Assembly: GCF_036429475.1 (NCBI RefSeq)
Contig: NZ_CP144125.1
Span: 3,613,521 to 3,677,520 of the forward strand
DNA: 64,000 nt
Source of the DNA: Halalkalicoccus sp. CGA53
GTDB lineage: Archaea > Halobacteriota > Halobacteria > Halobacteriales > Halalkalicoccaceae
Reading direction: 5' to 3'
Part shown: positions 52,609 to 61,864 of the stretch, in pieces
Layout of the letters: each line of letters starts with the position of its first letter
How positions within the stretch are numbered: position 1 is the stretch's first letter
Program-made: the position numbers and the translations under genes
The notes under the pieces: generated by a model
Databases searched by the model: none
The model's input: only the letters and a program-made list of their open reading frames with translations
Told to the model about the DNA's origin: nothing

Positions 52609-53157
52609 TCAGTCCCGGCCCGCGAGCCCCGCGAGGTGGGCGACCTCCGGTGCGATCAGCTCCTCGGCGCCGAGGCGTGCGGCGTTCTCACTGCCCGGCA
52701 GGCAGAACACCGGCGTGGAGCCGACGATTCCCGCCGTAGCGCGGGTGGCAACGACGCGCGTGCCGACCTCCTCGTACGAGAGCGTCCGAAACAGCTCCCC
52801 GAATCCCGGTAACTCCTTCTCGAAGAGCGCCTCGATCGCCTCGATCGTCACATCGTCGGGCGTCACCCCGGTACCACCCGTGGTGACGACCGCGTCCGTC
52901 TCGGGAGCCCTCACCGCCCCCTCGACGGTCTCGGCGATCGCCGCCGCGTCGTCCGGGACAACTGCCCGTTCGGCGGTCTCGATCCCCGACTCGCCCAGGA
53001 TCGACTCGATCGCGTCGCCCGCGGTGTCCTCGTCGAGGTCGCGAGAGGAGGAGATCGTGTAGATCGCGACCGAGACGCCGTCGAGGTCGTGGTCGTGATG
53101 GTCGTGATCGTGGTGTTCCTCGTGCTCTCCGTGTCCGTGACCGTGTTCGTTCGCCAT
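52609..53157 (-). CDS. moaB: MoaB/MogA-type molybdopterin adenylyltransferase with His-rich leader
   Basis: This 182-residue protein has a His/Asp/Glu-rich N-terminal segment (residues 3-24, 13 histidines) followed by a MogA/MoaB fold. Motifs: SVAIYTISSSRDLDEDTAG, the signature TTGGTGVTPDD (around residues 92-102) and STPVFCLPGS near residue 150. The family adenylates molybdopterin before metal insertion. The His-rich leader is expected to bind metal ions, but its role is inferred. The only other molybdenum-linked gene seen is the MoaD-like one at 9.6 kb. Confidence 0.88.
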   Translation of the reverse strand: MANEHGHGHGEHEEHHDHDHHDHDLDGVSVAIYTISSSRDLDEDTAGDAIESILGESGIETAERAVVPDDAAAIAETVEGAVRAPETDAVVTTGGTGVTPDDVTIEAIEALFEKELPGFGELFRTLSYEEVGTRVVATRATAGIVGSTPVFCLPGSENAARLGAEELIAPEVAHLAGLAGRD

Positions 53158-53181
53158 ACCCCGGGTTCGGTCGTCGAGCCC

Positions 53182-53781
53182 CTAAAGCCCTCCCTGGCGA
53201 TCCGGTTCGGTCCGGACCCGGGCACCGATCGCGAGCCAGCCGAGACCGTAGAGGACCGGAGGGCCGCCCGCGACCGCACCCTCGACGTCGAATCCAGAAA
53301 CCGTCGAGGCGAGCGTGATCCCGGCGAGACCCGCGAGGAGCAGCCCGAGCGGGAGCGCGAGGACGAACAGGATCGATCCGGTGCGGGAGGCGACTCCCGC
53401 CCGGAGGAAGGAGACGCCCACTACGGCCGAGCCGACGAACACCAGCAGGTAGCCGAGCGTGACGGCGACGAAGACGAGGTCGCTCTCGCTCCCGGTCGCC
53501 GCGCTGGCGACGGTTCCGAGGACGAATATCGCGGTCCCGACGATGGCGATCCAGAGGCCGATCCGTCCCCGGAGGCCGTACTCGTGGCGGTAGGGCCGGT
53601 GCAGCGAGACGAGCGCTGCCAGACCCGCAAGCCCGCAGAGCGCCCAGAACGCGTCGATCGCTCGCCAGCCGATCGCGTCCGAGATCGGCGTGCCCGCGAA
53701 CCAGACCAGACCGAGCAGTACCCACGCCGTCCCGGCGATCAGTCCGAGCCTCCCCGTCACCTCGCCACCCTCTCGTCGCAT
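53182..53781 (-). CDS. DUF998 family membrane protein
   Basis: This 199-residue protein has six hydrophobic helices. GLIAGTAWVLLGLVWFAGTPISD, IGWRAIDAFWALCGLAGLAALVSLHRP and the final LYGLGWLAIGAR follow the DUF998 pattern. Function unknown. The next gene upstream on this strand is moaB, 25 nt away, so the two may share a transcript. Confidence 0.78.
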   Translation of the reverse strand: MRREGGEVTGRLGLIAGTAWVLLGLVWFAGTPISDAIGWRAIDAFWALCGLAGLAALVSLHRPYRHEYGLRGRIGLWIAIVGTAIFVLGTVASAATGSESDLVFVAVTLGYLLVFVGSAVVGVSFLRAGVASRTGSILFVLALPLGLLLAGLAGITLASTVSGFDVEGAVAGGPPVLYGLGWLAIGARVRTEPDRQGGL

Positions 53782-53895
53782 ACGCTCGAAGCGGAGTCGA
53801 AGGGTCCTAAACGTTGATATCCACCCGCGATCCGGGGTCCCCGGCCGAGCGCGAGAGAGAAAGCTAGTTACCGCCGGAGGTCCGACTCACGTCCG

Positions 53896-54189
53896 ATGAG
53901 CGACGAGGAGGGTGAACGGACGGACGGGGGGCGAACCTACCGTCCGGGGATCGACGACCCGTACGTCCGCGAGCAGCAGATCGACCCCGGCGAGCGCGAG
54001 TTCGATACCCGTGGGTGGGTGCTCGTCGCGACCATCCTCCTCGCATTCGTCGTCGCACCGGTCGCGATCTACCTCCTCCCGCACCTCGTCGCCGACAACC
54101 TCTCGTATCTCGTCGCGCTGATCGTCTTCCCGCTGCTCCCGGCGGTGTTGCTGGGTGTCGTCGCGGTCTGGGCGACCGTCCGGCCCTAG
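53896..54189 (+). CDS. Small two-helix membrane protein
   Basis: This 97-residue protein has a 40-residue acidic N-terminal cytoplasmic part (ERTDGGRTYRPGIDDPYVREQQ) and two helices (WVLVATILLAFVVAPVAIYLL and LSYLVALIVFPLLPAVLLGVVAVW). It is one of the many short haloarchaeal membrane proteins with no known function. A TATA-like element was not certain. Confidence 0.7.
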   Translation: MSDEEGERTDGGRTYRPGIDDPYVREQQIDPGEREFDTRGWVLVATILLAFVVAPVAIYLLPHLVADNLSYLVALIVFPLLPAVLLGVVAVWATVRP

Positions 54190-54200
54190 TTGATCAGAAA

Positions 54201-55019
54201 TTAGTCCGGATTACTTTCAGGAATCATTTGTCGTCGTCTCATATCGTACCAGCTGTCTAATTCTCGTGAGACGAGTGCAGTTGAACCGACTGTCGTCGCG
54301 GTACCGACACCGGGTCCGAAAGCGAGACTGGTCGAAGAGCCTATTGCGGTTCCAATAAGTACAGCTAGACTGAAACGAATAGCCTTCTTACGTTCCTCAG
54401 AGATATCATCAGAAATTTCGCCCTTGGCTACTGCTGCCACAAGTATGAGATCAGCGATTAATAATATGCACTGACTGAATTTCTCCCGAGATGAACCGCA
54501 CGAGCTCGTTTTTTGTAAATAAATTGATGGGGGAGTAGAAGTAAACTCTCTCTCAGGTTCAGGCAATGACCTGTTGTCACGTTTGAACGTGCCGGAATGA
54601 AAACCGTTGGTTTTCGACGGAAGGGAAAAGTGCTTTCTGTTAATTTCTCCCACAGAATTCGCTATTGTGGCTGATTCCTCTAACGCACGGGAAAATTCTG
54701 GATTGTTCGCTATTCTCTCGATTGCCAAATTGTGCTGTCGTGATCGTCTATCTATTAACTCTAAAGTCGACTCAGAAATAGTTTGATGTCTAGAATGGAG
54801 AGATTCAAGAGCAGGTTGAACCTTAAGATGATGCCGATAGGAAATATTATCCAACGCAGTCTGTATCTGGTTTGACTGCGCTTGAGCAAGGTCGTCAAGC
54901 GACTGCTCAAGTTTTTTGTGTTGGTTTTCCCGAGCGAACACCGCTTCGGAAAAGGCAGGAGAATTATAGATACTGGCTATTTTTTCCTCTAGCTCAACGA
55001 AGCCTGTGGAGGAGGACAT
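54201..55019 (-). CDS. AT-rich orphan gene, coiled-coil plus membrane C-terminus
   Basis: This 272-residue protein is encoded by a clearly AT-rich gene between GC-rich ones. The N-terminal half is helical with Gln/Ser/His-rich stretches (FARENQHKKLEQSLDDLAQAQSNQIQ), the middle is Ser/Pro-rich, and two hydrophobic segments near the C-terminus (QCILLIADLILVAAVA and IGTAIGSSTSLAFGPGVGTATTV) may span the membrane. Codon use and acidity are unlike the host. No family was recognised. It may be an acquired toxin, defence or phage-derived gene, but nothing proves it. Confidence 0.6.
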   Translation of the reverse strand: MSSSTGFVELEEKIASIYNSPAFSEAVFARENQHKKLEQSLDDLAQAQSNQIQTALDNISYRHHLKVQPALESLHSRHQTISESTLELIDRRSRQHNLAIERIANNPEFSRALEESATIANSVGEINRKHFSLPSKTNGFHSGTFKRDNRSLPEPEREFTSTPPSIYLQKTSSCGSSREKFSQCILLIADLILVAAVAKGEISDDISEERKKAIRFSLAVLIGTAIGSSTSLAFGPGVGTATTVGSTALVSRELDSWYDMRRRQMIPESNPD

Positions 55020-55079
55020 TCAGTTGAATATAGCAGCCAAAGAGTAAAAGCATTTTTTCTGTCTGCATATAAATACCTC

Positions 55080-55424
55080 TCAAAGGTTGTTTTCGCAGTT
55101 CACGACGCTCTCGACCCCCTCTGGAGCTCGAAGCGCCACGTCGTGCGTCGTGTGACGCGCGTGCGTCTCGGCCCAGCGGCGCGCCGGGCGTTCGCGCAGA
55201 AACGCCTCGCGGTCGGGACACTGTCTGCAGATCGCCTGCCACGGCGTCACGTCGTCCGGGAAGTGACCGGTGTGTCGCTGGTGGTCGAGCGCGAACTGTT
55301 CGAGCGCCGCGTTCCCGGCACAGAGCTCTCCCAGTTCGTACTCGAGTTCCCACACCCGGTCACAGCGCGAACAACGAGCCGTCGGAACGTCCTCGATCTC
55401 CCCCGGACGCGTGTGTTCGTCCAC
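55080..55424 (-). CDS. Small zinc-finger-like haloarchaeal protein
   Basis: From the GTG at 55424 the protein has 114 residues. CSRCDRVWELEYELGELC near residues 18-35 and CRQCPDRE near residue 67 form two CxxC pairs that would hold a metal ion, with HTGHFP between them. The family is not recognised. It is preceded by an AT-rich gap after the orphan gene and is not part of an operon. Confidence 0.6.
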   Translation of the reverse strand: MDEHTRPGEIEDVPTARCSRCDRVWELEYELGELCAGNAALEQFALDHQRHTGHFPDDVTPWQAICRQCPDREAFLRERPARRWAETHARHTTHDVALRAPEGVESVVNCENNL

Positions 55425-55487
55425 GGGCCACGTATCCGGCCGAGCCTTTTCAATGAGAGGGTACGGTCGGGGAACGGTATTCGATAG

Positions 55488-55982
55488 CTACCGATCCAGA
55501 TACTCGCCCTGGACAGCGACGACCTCGGTCGAGTCGGCACAGTCAGCGTAGCGACGGAGCGGTTCCTCGTTCAGTTCGAGGAAGGTGTGGCCCCACCGGA
55601 ACTTCGAGAGCAGCTCCTCGCCGTGCTCGCGCTCGCCGAGGATACAGAGCGCCGCCGAGAGTGCCTCGACCGTGGTGAGTTCGAACGGCCGGCCGTAGTT
55701 CACAGGGTTCCCGGCGACGAGGAACGGGAGCGCGCGGTGGACTCCGGGGAGGGAGAAGAGCGCCTCGCCCGCTGACTCCCACGAGCAGTCGAGCGCGACG
55801 AGGCGGTCGCTCTCCGCCCGGTCCGCTGGCGAGAGTGCACGCTCGGCGTGCGGGTTGAGCACGATCCCGTACGGCGTCGCCCGATCGGAGCGATGGAGCG
55901 TCGCGAGGTCGAACCGTGCGAGCTTTCGGGCCGTGCACTTCTCGGGGTCGTCATCGCCCTCGTAGCGGACGTGTACCTCCAC
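55488..55982 (-). CDS. tsr3: rRNA aminocarboxypropyltransferase Tsr3
   Basis: From the GTG at 55982 the protein has 164 residues. [14 protein letters not shown] (near residues 16-29), [24 protein letters not shown] and [30 protein letters not shown] match the Tsr3 (DUF367) family. It transfers the aminocarboxypropyl group from SAM to a hypermodified pseudouridine of small-subunit rRNA. In archaea N1-methylpseudouridine is the acceptor. The upstream part of the open frame to 56114 overlaps another gene. Confidence 0.9.
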   Translation of the reverse strand: MEVHVRYEGDDDPEKCTARKLARFDLATLHRSDRATPYGIVLNPHAERALSPADRAESDRLVALDCSWESAGEALFSLPGVHRALPFLVAGNPVNYGRPFELTTVEALSAALCILGEREHGEELLSKFRWGHTFLELNEEPLRRYADCADSTEVVAVQGEYLDR

Positions 55983-56060
55983 GGTCGGGTGAGGTGGCGA
56001 GGGGAAAAAAGCGACGCGACCGGGCGGTACGCTCTTTCTCTCGCGCACCGTCGTCCGACC

Positions 56061-56390
56061 ATGACCGATCGGGAGCCCCTCGTCCGGGCGTACTACCGGG
56101 CGCTCGACGACCACCGCTACGACGAGCTACGGGAGCTCCTCTCCCCGGAGTTCGGCCAACAGCGCCCGGACCGGTGTTTCGAGAGCCGCGGAGCGTTCGT
56201 CCGGTTCATGCGCGAAGAGCGCCCGCTCACCGACACGACCCACGAGGTCATCGGCTGCTACACGGGCGAACCGGGTATCGCGATCCGGGGGCGGCTGCTC
56301 GATTCCGAGGGAGAGGAGCTGTTCGAGTTCGTCGACGTCTTCTCGATATCCGATGGACTGATCGACGGACTGGTGACTTACACCGACTGA
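56061..56390 (+). CDS. SnoaL-like / NTF2-fold protein
   Basis: This 109-residue protein has the NTF2/SnoaL layout: [23 protein letters not shown] at the N-terminus, then [36 protein letters not shown] and [12 protein letters not shown]. Such domains bind small ligands or help cyclise polyketides; in archaea most are of unknown role. Its last 13 bases overlap the end of dacZ on the other strand. Confidence 0.8.
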   Translation: MTDREPLVRAYYRALDDHRYDELRELLSPEFGQQRPDRCFESRGAFVRFMREERPLTDTTHEVIGCYTGEPGIAIRGRLLDSEGEELFEFVDVFSISDGLIDGLVTYTD

Positions 56391-56929
56391 TCGTCCTCGG
56401 AGCGCCAGCGGGCGGCGATCCGCTCGCGTTCGACGGACTCGAATCCACCGTCGCGAAAGAGCGTCACCCGGCCCGTCTCCTGGCTGAGCGTGAGCGTCGC
56501 GACGACGGAGTCCCGTCGGGAGGTGTCGAGCGCGCTCATGTGCCGCGAGCCCATCCAGTCGGCGTACTCGGTACCGGGTTCCGGTCGATCGCGGAACCTG
56601 ACCATCCGCTCCTGAACGACGCCGTCGACGCTCAACACGACCGCACCGTCCCGGGTCAGTGCGACCTCGGAGAGGGTGGTGTAGAACGTATCGAGGTCGG
56701 AGAGCGGCACCGTTGACTCCTCGACCGGCCAGCGGTATCGGGCGGCGTGATTCGCGATCCGTCGCCCGGAGACGACCGCCAGGTAGGCGCCGGGTCCCTT
56801 CACGTGCGGATCGTCGTGGGCGCCGAAGTCGAGGCTCAGCCCCTCGAGACAGTACTGGACGGCGTCGATCAGCTCCCTGACACCCCCGTGTCGCTCGTAC
56901 TCGATCGAGAGGCCGTCCGAGTGGGTCAT
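56378..56929 (-). CDS. dacZ: Diadenylate cyclase DacZ (DisA_N domain)
   Basis: From the ATG at 56929 the protein has 183 residues. The DisA_N features are DGAVVLSVDG (around residue 92) with the DGA motif and the YADWMGSRHMSALDTS segment near residue 125, matching RHR-like residues of the nucleotide site. It makes c-di-AMP from two ATP. In haloarchaea the DacZ level controls osmotic response and is essential. It does not sit next to a c-di-AMP-binding gene here. Confidence 0.8.
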   Translation of the reverse strand: MTHSDGLSIEYERHGGVRELIDAVQYCLEGLSLDFGAHDDPHVKGPGAYLAVVSGRRIANHAARYRWPVEESTVPLSDLDTFYTTLSEVALTRDGAVVLSVDGVVQERMVRFRDRPEPGTEYADWMGSRHMSALDTSRRDSVVATLTLSQETGRVTLFRDGGFESVERERIAARWRSEDDQSV

Positions 56930-56961
56930 CGGTCGCGCTACGTCCTTCTCCCCTAAACCCG

Positions 56962-58107
56962 TTACTCGGGGCCTGCGAGCCAGAGCCAGGCGACGACGAG
57001 CGTGACCAGTCCCAGGAGGACGACCGGGACCCCCATCGCGACCGCGATCGACTCGCGTTCGGCGACCAGTCCCACAATCGGCGGGACGACCGCGATGCCG
57101 ACGTAGGTCGCCGCGGTCGAGACGGCGCTCGCGGGGCCGCTGTACTCGGGGACGGCGTCGACGCCGACGGCCGAGAGCGTCGGAAAGAGCCCGGAGACGA
57201 ACAGCCCGAGGACGAACACCGAGAGGAGCAGGGTACCCCCCTCGGCGACGACGAACGCGAGGTAGCTCGCGGGGACAGCGAGCGTCGAGATCACCAGCAA
57301 GAGCGGACGGTAGGCGACCCGATCCGCGAGCGTCGTGTAGGCGATACGGCCCGGGATGTAGGCGAGCAGATACGCCGAGAGCGCGAGCGCGGCGGTGGCC
57401 GGTGGGAGCGAGGTACTGGCGTAGTAGGGAAGCCAGGTGAAGACCGTCCCTTCGATCCCGCCGACACAGAGCAGGGCGAGGCTCATCCCGAGGATCGATC
57501 GCTTCCGGAGCAGGTCGGGTACAGCGGAGAGCGAGAGCGGTCGCTCGTTGCGAACGCTCTCGGGCACCGAGAGCCCGCGCAGGAGGACCAACACCGGGAG
57601 GAAACCGAGTGCGACGAGCGCGAAGACGACCTGCCAGTCGGCACGGGGGAGCACCAGCGCCACCAGCGCCGGGCCGGAAACCGCACCGAGCGCCCACGCG
57701 AGCGAGTGGAGGTTGAAGACGCTCCCCCGGCGATCCGGATACAGGTGGCTGAGGAGCACCCGGTCGAGCCCCCGGAACACCCCGAGTGCCGCGCCGTGGA
57801 CGAACAGGAGGAGGAGGAACGGCCAGTAGGAGGGTGCGACGGCCATCGCTCCCAGGAACAGCGCGGCGCAGGCGACGCCGCCGACGAGCGCGCGCCTGAT
57901 CGGGACCCGTCCGGCGACCATCCCCACGGCGAGGACGGCGACCAGGAAGCCGACCGTTCCGGCGGGCGCGACGAGTCCGAGCGCGCCCTCGGAGACCGAA
58001 AACGCCTCGGCGATGCTCGGGAGGAGCGCGCCGCGGATCTGCAGGCTCATCGCGTCGACGGCGACGAAGACGAGGACGGCGAGCGTCCAGCGCGTCCGGT
58101 TCTCCAT
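56962..58107 (-). CDS. MFS transporter
   Basis: From the ATG at 58107 (MENRTRW) the protein has 381 residues and 12 helices. VGMVAGRVPIRRALVGG (between helices 2 and 3) and GLDRVLLSHLYPDRRGSVFN and later GRIAYTTLADRVAYRP are typical MFS loops. No specific family motif was seen. It starts shortly after the lipoprotein gene's end, and reads the same way as dacZ. Confidence 0.85.
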   Translation of the reverse strand: MENRTRWTLAVLVFVAVDAMSLQIRGALLPSIAEAFSVSEGALGLVAPAGTVGFLVAVLAVGMVAGRVPIRRALVGGVACAALFLGAMAVAPSYWPFLLLLFVHGAALGVFRGLDRVLLSHLYPDRRGSVFNLHSLAWALGAVSGPALVALVLPRADWQVVFALVALGFLPVLVLLRGLSVPESVRNERPLSLSAVPDLLRKRSILGMSLALLCVGGIEGTVFTWLPYYASTSLPPATAALALSAYLLAYIPGRIAYTTLADRVAYRPLLLVISTLAVPASYLAFVVAEGGTLLLSVFVLGLFVSGLFPTLSAVGVDAVPEYSGPASAVSTAATYVGIAVVPPIVGLVAERESIAVAMGVPVVLLGLVTLVVAWLWLAGPE

Positions 58108-58180
58108 TCGTCGGCCGTTCACACCGGATGGCTAAAGAACGCCGTTTCGACGCCGGTTTCGCCGGCTTCGGTTCGGGTGG

Positions 58181-58912
58181 TCAGTCCCAGCGTCGGTCCC
58201 ACGCACAGGGTTCGATCTCGGCCACCCCCTGCGAGACGAACAGCTCGTCCCCGTCGACGGCGACGACCCCATCGCCGTACGAGTCGCTGACCCTGAACTC
58301 GAAACACTCCTCGCCACGGTCGTCGGTCTCCGCACAGAGGTCGTACTCGCCGAACGCGTCGGTCGCCTCGACCTCCCGCTCCTCACTGGAATCGAGCGAG
58401 AGCGTCTCGTCGAGGATCCGACCCTCGTCACCTTCCAACGAAACCGTCACCTCGTGTGCCCGTTCGTCGTGGTTCTCGACGGTGATCGTCCGCGGCTCGG
58501 GTAGCCGGATCTCGTCGACTTCGTTCAGTTCGAGGATCCACCCGGGCGCGTCGGCGTCGGCCCACGACTCGTACGGCTGCTCGTCGACTACGACGTACGC
58601 GGTTTCGGTGTCGATCGCCTCGACGAGTTCCGGTCGGTCCTCGTTCTCGTATCCACCGTCTACCGCCTCGTCGACCTCGTCCTGTAGCTCGTCGGGGAGC
58701 CACTCGTAGCGGATCTCCGTGAGGTGACACCGTTCGTAGTCGCCGTCCGGCGGTTCGGTTTCGGTCGGGGTTTCGGTCGGTGTCTGCGTCTCCGTCGGGA
58801 TTTCAGTCGGAGCGTCAGCGGTCGTCTCGTCTCCGCCACCGGGGTCCGGGTCCTCCAGACATCCCGCGATCGGGACGCTCGCGAGGGCCGCGAGGAAAGC
58901 ACGTCTCTTCAC
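58181..58912 (-). CDS. Lipoprotein with Thr/Pro/Glu linker
   Basis: From the GTG at 58912 the protein has 243 residues. The leader RRAFLAALASVPIAGC has a lipobox and an RR pair, so it is exported and anchored by a lipid. A repetitive linker (ADAPTEIPTETQTPTETPTE) follows, the usual haloarchaeal outer-surface spacer. The mature domain has two cysteines near CHLTEI and EPCAWDRRW and beta-rich stretches (HEVTVSLEGDEG, ELFVSQGVAEIEP). No family was recognised. Confidence 0.75.
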   Translation of the reverse strand: MKRRAFLAALASVPIAGCLEDPDPGGGDETTADAPTEIPTETQTPTETPTETEPPDGDYERCHLTEIRYEWLPDELQDEVDEAVDGGYENEDRPELVEAIDTETAYVVVDEQPYESWADADAPGWILELNEVDEIRLPEPRTITVENHDERAHEVTVSLEGDEGRILDETLSLDSSEEREVEATDAFGEYDLCAETDDRGEECFEFRVSDSYGDGVVAVDGDELFVSQGVAEIEPCAWDRRWD

Positions 58913-58959
58913 GATTGGACCTTCCTCCCGAGTGATAAGTGCTTTCGGTGGTCTCTTCC

Positions 58960-60315
58960 CTACTCCCGTTTTCCTGCCCCGACCGCGCTCTCGCCGACCG
59001 GTTCGTGGCCCTCTAGGACCTCCTGCCCACCCATGTACGGTCTGAGCGCCTCGGGGATCGTCACCGTTCCATCCGGGTTCTGGTAGTACTCGAGCAACGC
59101 GACCATCACCCTCGGAAGCGCGGTCCCCGAGGCGTTGAGCGTGTGGAGGTACTCCGCCGACTCGTGGCGCTCCGGTCTGTACCTGAGTCCCGCACGTCGG
59201 GCCTGGAACTCCTCGAAATTCGACGCCGAGGAGACCTCGAGCCAGCGACCGCCCACGTCGGGGCCGTCGTCCATCTCGTCGGCGGGCCCCCAGACCTCGA
59301 TGTCGTACTTCTTCGCCTGCGAGAATCCCATGTCGCCGGTGCACATCTCGATCACCCTGTAGGGTAACCCGAGCCGACGGAGCACCTCCTCGGCCTCCTC
59401 GACGAGTCCCTCCAGCCGGCCGTAGCTCTCTCCGGGCTCGACGAAGTTCACGAGTTCGACTTTGTCGAACTGGTGCACCCGGACGATTCCCCGCGTCTCG
59501 GTGCCGTGTTCGCCCGCCTCTCGCCGGAAGTTCGGCGTGTACGCCTGATGTTTGATCGGGAGGTCCTCGCGCAGGAGGATGTCGTCTCTGTACATGTTGG
59601 TGACCGGGACTTCCGCGGTGGGGATGAGCCAGCGGTCCTCGCCCTCGACCGTGTAGGAGTCCTCGGCGAACTTCGGGAGCTGACCCGTCCCGGTCATCGA
59701 GTCACTGTTGACGAGGATCGGCGGCGAGACGTCGGTGTAGCCCTGTTCCCTGTGGACCGAGAGCATGAACTGGATCAGCGCGTGTTCGAGGCGCGCGCCG
59801 TCGCCTTTCAGGAAGTAGAAGCCGCTCCCGGTGACCTTCGCCGCGCGGGCCTCGTCGATGATCTCTAACTCCTCGCCGAGGTCGTAGTGTGGGACGACGG
59901 GATCGGGAAGCACTCGCGTCTCCTCGAACCCCCAGCGGCGCACCTCGACGTTGTCCGACTCGTCCTCGCCCACGGGTGCATCCTCGTAGGGGACGTTCGG
60001 GAGCGTGAGCATCCGCTCGTCCAGTTCGGCTTCGAGGTCGTCGGCACGCTCTTCGATCCGGTCGATCTCGGCTTTCAGCTCGCTCGAGCGCTCGATCGCC
60101 TCCTCGGCCTCCTCGTCCTCCCCGGCCTGCTTCAGCTCCCCGATCGTCCGGCTCACCTCGTTACGCTTTCGACGGAGGTCGTCGCCCTCCGCCTTGAGTT
60201 CGCGCCACTCCTCGTCGGTGGCCAGTAACGAATCGAGGTCCACGTCGACACCCTTCACGTCGAGCGCCCAGCGGACCCGATCGGTCTCCTCGCGGAGGGT
60301 CGTCCTGTCGAGCAT
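58960..60315 (-). CDS. serS: Seryl-tRNA synthetase
   Basis: From the ATG at 60315 the protein has 451 residues. The N-terminal coiled-coil arm is at residues 30-105 (ELKQAGEDEEAEEAIERSSELKAEIDRIEERADDLEAEL). The class II motifs follow: TGTGQLPKFAEDSY with AEVPVTNMY, PNFRREAGEHGTETRGIVRVHQFDKVELV (motif 2), and NASGTALPRVMVALLE (motif 3). It loads tRNA-Ser (and selenocysteine tRNA where present). It is the bacterial-like type, not the rare methanogen form. Confidence 0.97.
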   Translation of the reverse strand: MLDRTTLREETDRVRWALDVKGVDVDLDSLLATDEEWRELKAEGDDLRRKRNEVSRTIGELKQAGEDEEAEEAIERSSELKAEIDRIEERADDLEAELDERMLTLPNVPYEDAPVGEDESDNVEVRRWGFEETRVLPDPVVPHYDLGEELEIIDEARAAKVTGSGFYFLKGDGARLEHALIQFMLSVHREQGYTDVSPPILVNSDSMTGTGQLPKFAEDSYTVEGEDRWLIPTAEVPVTNMYRDDILLREDLPIKHQAYTPNFRREAGEHGTETRGIVRVHQFDKVELVNFVEPGESYGRLEGLVEEAEEVLRRLGLPYRVIEMCTGDMGFSQAKKYDIEVWGPADEMDDGPDVGGRWLEVSSASNFEEFQARRAGLRYRPERHESAEYLHTLNASGTALPRVMVALLEYYQNPDGTVTIPEALRPYMGGQEVLEGHEPVGESAVGAGKRE

Positions 60316-60406
60316 GTCCTCGCTTTTCTGGCTAGCCGGAAAGCCGTATCGCTCCCATCCCTGCCGCCGTGCGAATCGTTTTGGCGCTGGGCCGTCGCCG
60401 TAGCAC

Positions 60407-61312
60407 ATGGCCGCAGGCGACCTCTTTCCCGTCGCGGGACACGACGCGTACCACTACGTCGAGACCGGGATGTACGACGTTCTCGAATATGGCTCGGTCT
60501 ACCTCATAGACGCCGAGCGCCCCGCGATCGTCGACACCGGCATCGGGACGAACGTCGAGTACATCCTCGACGCGCTCGACGAACTCGACATCGCCCTCTC
60601 CGACGTCGGCGTGATCGCCCCGACGCACGTCCACCTCGATCACGCCGGCGGCGCGGGCTTCCTCGCAGAGGCCTGCCCGAACGCCGAGGTCTACGTCCAC
60701 GAGATCGGTGCCTCGCACCTCGTCGACCCCTCGCGGCTCGTCGAGGGGACCAAACGAGCCGTTCAGGACGAGTGGCAGTTCTACGTCGAACCGGAGCCGG
60801 TACCGGAAGAGCGGATCACCCCGATCTCCGACGGCGACGCGATCGACCTGGGCGACCGCGCGCTCGAGGTACACCACGCACCCGGCCACGCCCCCCACCA
60901 GGTGATCTACTTCGACCCGGACGCGCGGGCGGTGTTCTCGGGCGACGCCGCCGGCATCTGGATCCCCGAACTCGGTCGCGTTCACGAGACCTCTCCCCCG
61001 CCGAACTTCGACCTAGAGGGCTGTCTCGCGGACGTCGAGACGATCGAGGCGCTCTCACCCGAGACGATCTGTTTCGGGCACTTCGGCCCCGTGGAGACCG
61101 ACAGCGTGCTGGCCAAGTACGCCGAAGTGCTCACCGACTGGGTCGACCGTGTCGAGCGCAAGCGGACGGAACTCGGGGACGACGAGGCGGTGATCGAGCA
61201 CTTCGTCTCGGAGAACGACGTCGAGGAGGCCTGGGGCGAGCGAAAGGCACGTGCCGAGACGGCGATGAACGTCCGGGGCGTGCTCGTCTACCTCGACGGC
61301 CGGACCCAGTGA
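60407..61312 (+). CDS. MBL-fold metallohydrolase
   Basis: This 301-residue protein has the metallo-beta-lactamase motif THVHLDHAGG near residue 66, a second ligand His in HHAPGHAPHQ near residue 151, Asp in FSGDAAG near residue 175 and a final His in CFGHFGP near residue 222. It binds two metal ions. RNA or ester substrates are common in this fold; here no more can be said. It is divergent from serS with 91 bases between the starts. Confidence 0.88.
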   Translation: MAAGDLFPVAGHDAYHYVETGMYDVLEYGSVYLIDAERPAIVDTGIGTNVEYILDALDELDIALSDVGVIAPTHVHLDHAGGAGFLAEACPNAEVYVHEIGASHLVDPSRLVEGTKRAVQDEWQFYVEPEPVPEERITPISDGDAIDLGDRALEVHHAPGHAPHQVIYFDPDARAVFSGDAAGIWIPELGRVHETSPPPNFDLEGCLADVETIEALSPETICFGHFGPVETDSVLAKYAEVLTDWVDRVERKRTELGDDEAVIEHFVSENDVEEAWGERKARAETAMNVRGVLVYLDGRTQ

Positions 61313-61395
61313 TACGGGCTTCTGTAGCTGGGTACCGCTCGGACCGAGAGGCGGGTACCGTCCGAGCGGTACGGACGGACAGCAGTCCGTACGAG

Positions 61396-61716
61396 TCAGC
61401 GAGGATCGAGATCGAACTCGATCTCGACCGGCGAGCCGAGCCAGTGGACCTCGCCGAGCGCGCTGTCGTACTCGATCAGCCCCGCCGCCTCCAGTTTCGG
61501 GAGGTGGACGTGCGCGATCGAGATGGCGAGGCTCTCGCGGTCGGCGGACGGCTCGGCCGCGGCGACGACGTCGACGAGCGCATCGAAGTCGACCGGCCGC
61601 CCCGACTGACACGAGAGGTGTGCGAGCAGGCGGAGTCGACGCCGGTCGCTCAGCAGGTCGAAGATCGGCGGGAACTCCTCGTCCGGGCCCGTCGTCCGAA
61701 TTCGTATCTCTGACAT
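61396..61716 (-). CDS. DUF7344-type winged-helix protein
   Basis: From the ATG at 61716 the protein has 106 residues. IFDLLSDRRRLRLLAHLSCQSGRPVDFDALVDVV and ISIAHVHLPKLEAAGLIEYD follow the DUF7344 pattern, and the VHLPK block matches the other member at 16713-17042. The two genes are paralogues. Each stands at a metabolic gene, but neither has a visible operator. It reads away from the acyl-CoA ligase. Confidence 0.75.
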   Translation of the reverse strand: MSEIRIRTTGPDEEFPPIFDLLSDRRRLRLLAHLSCQSGRPVDFDALVDVVAAAEPSADRESLAISIAHVHLPKLEAAGLIEYDSALGEVHWLGSPVEIEFDLDPR

Positions 61717-61864
61717 GCGACTCGGATCGGGGGAGGACGACCGACGACAAAACACCCGGGGACCTTTCGACCCTGATGCCACGAGATGCGGTCGGTTTCA
61801 GCCGCTTTCGTCCGTTGCAGCGCCGAAACGGTCTCAACTACCCGTCCGATCTGTCCAGTTGACG

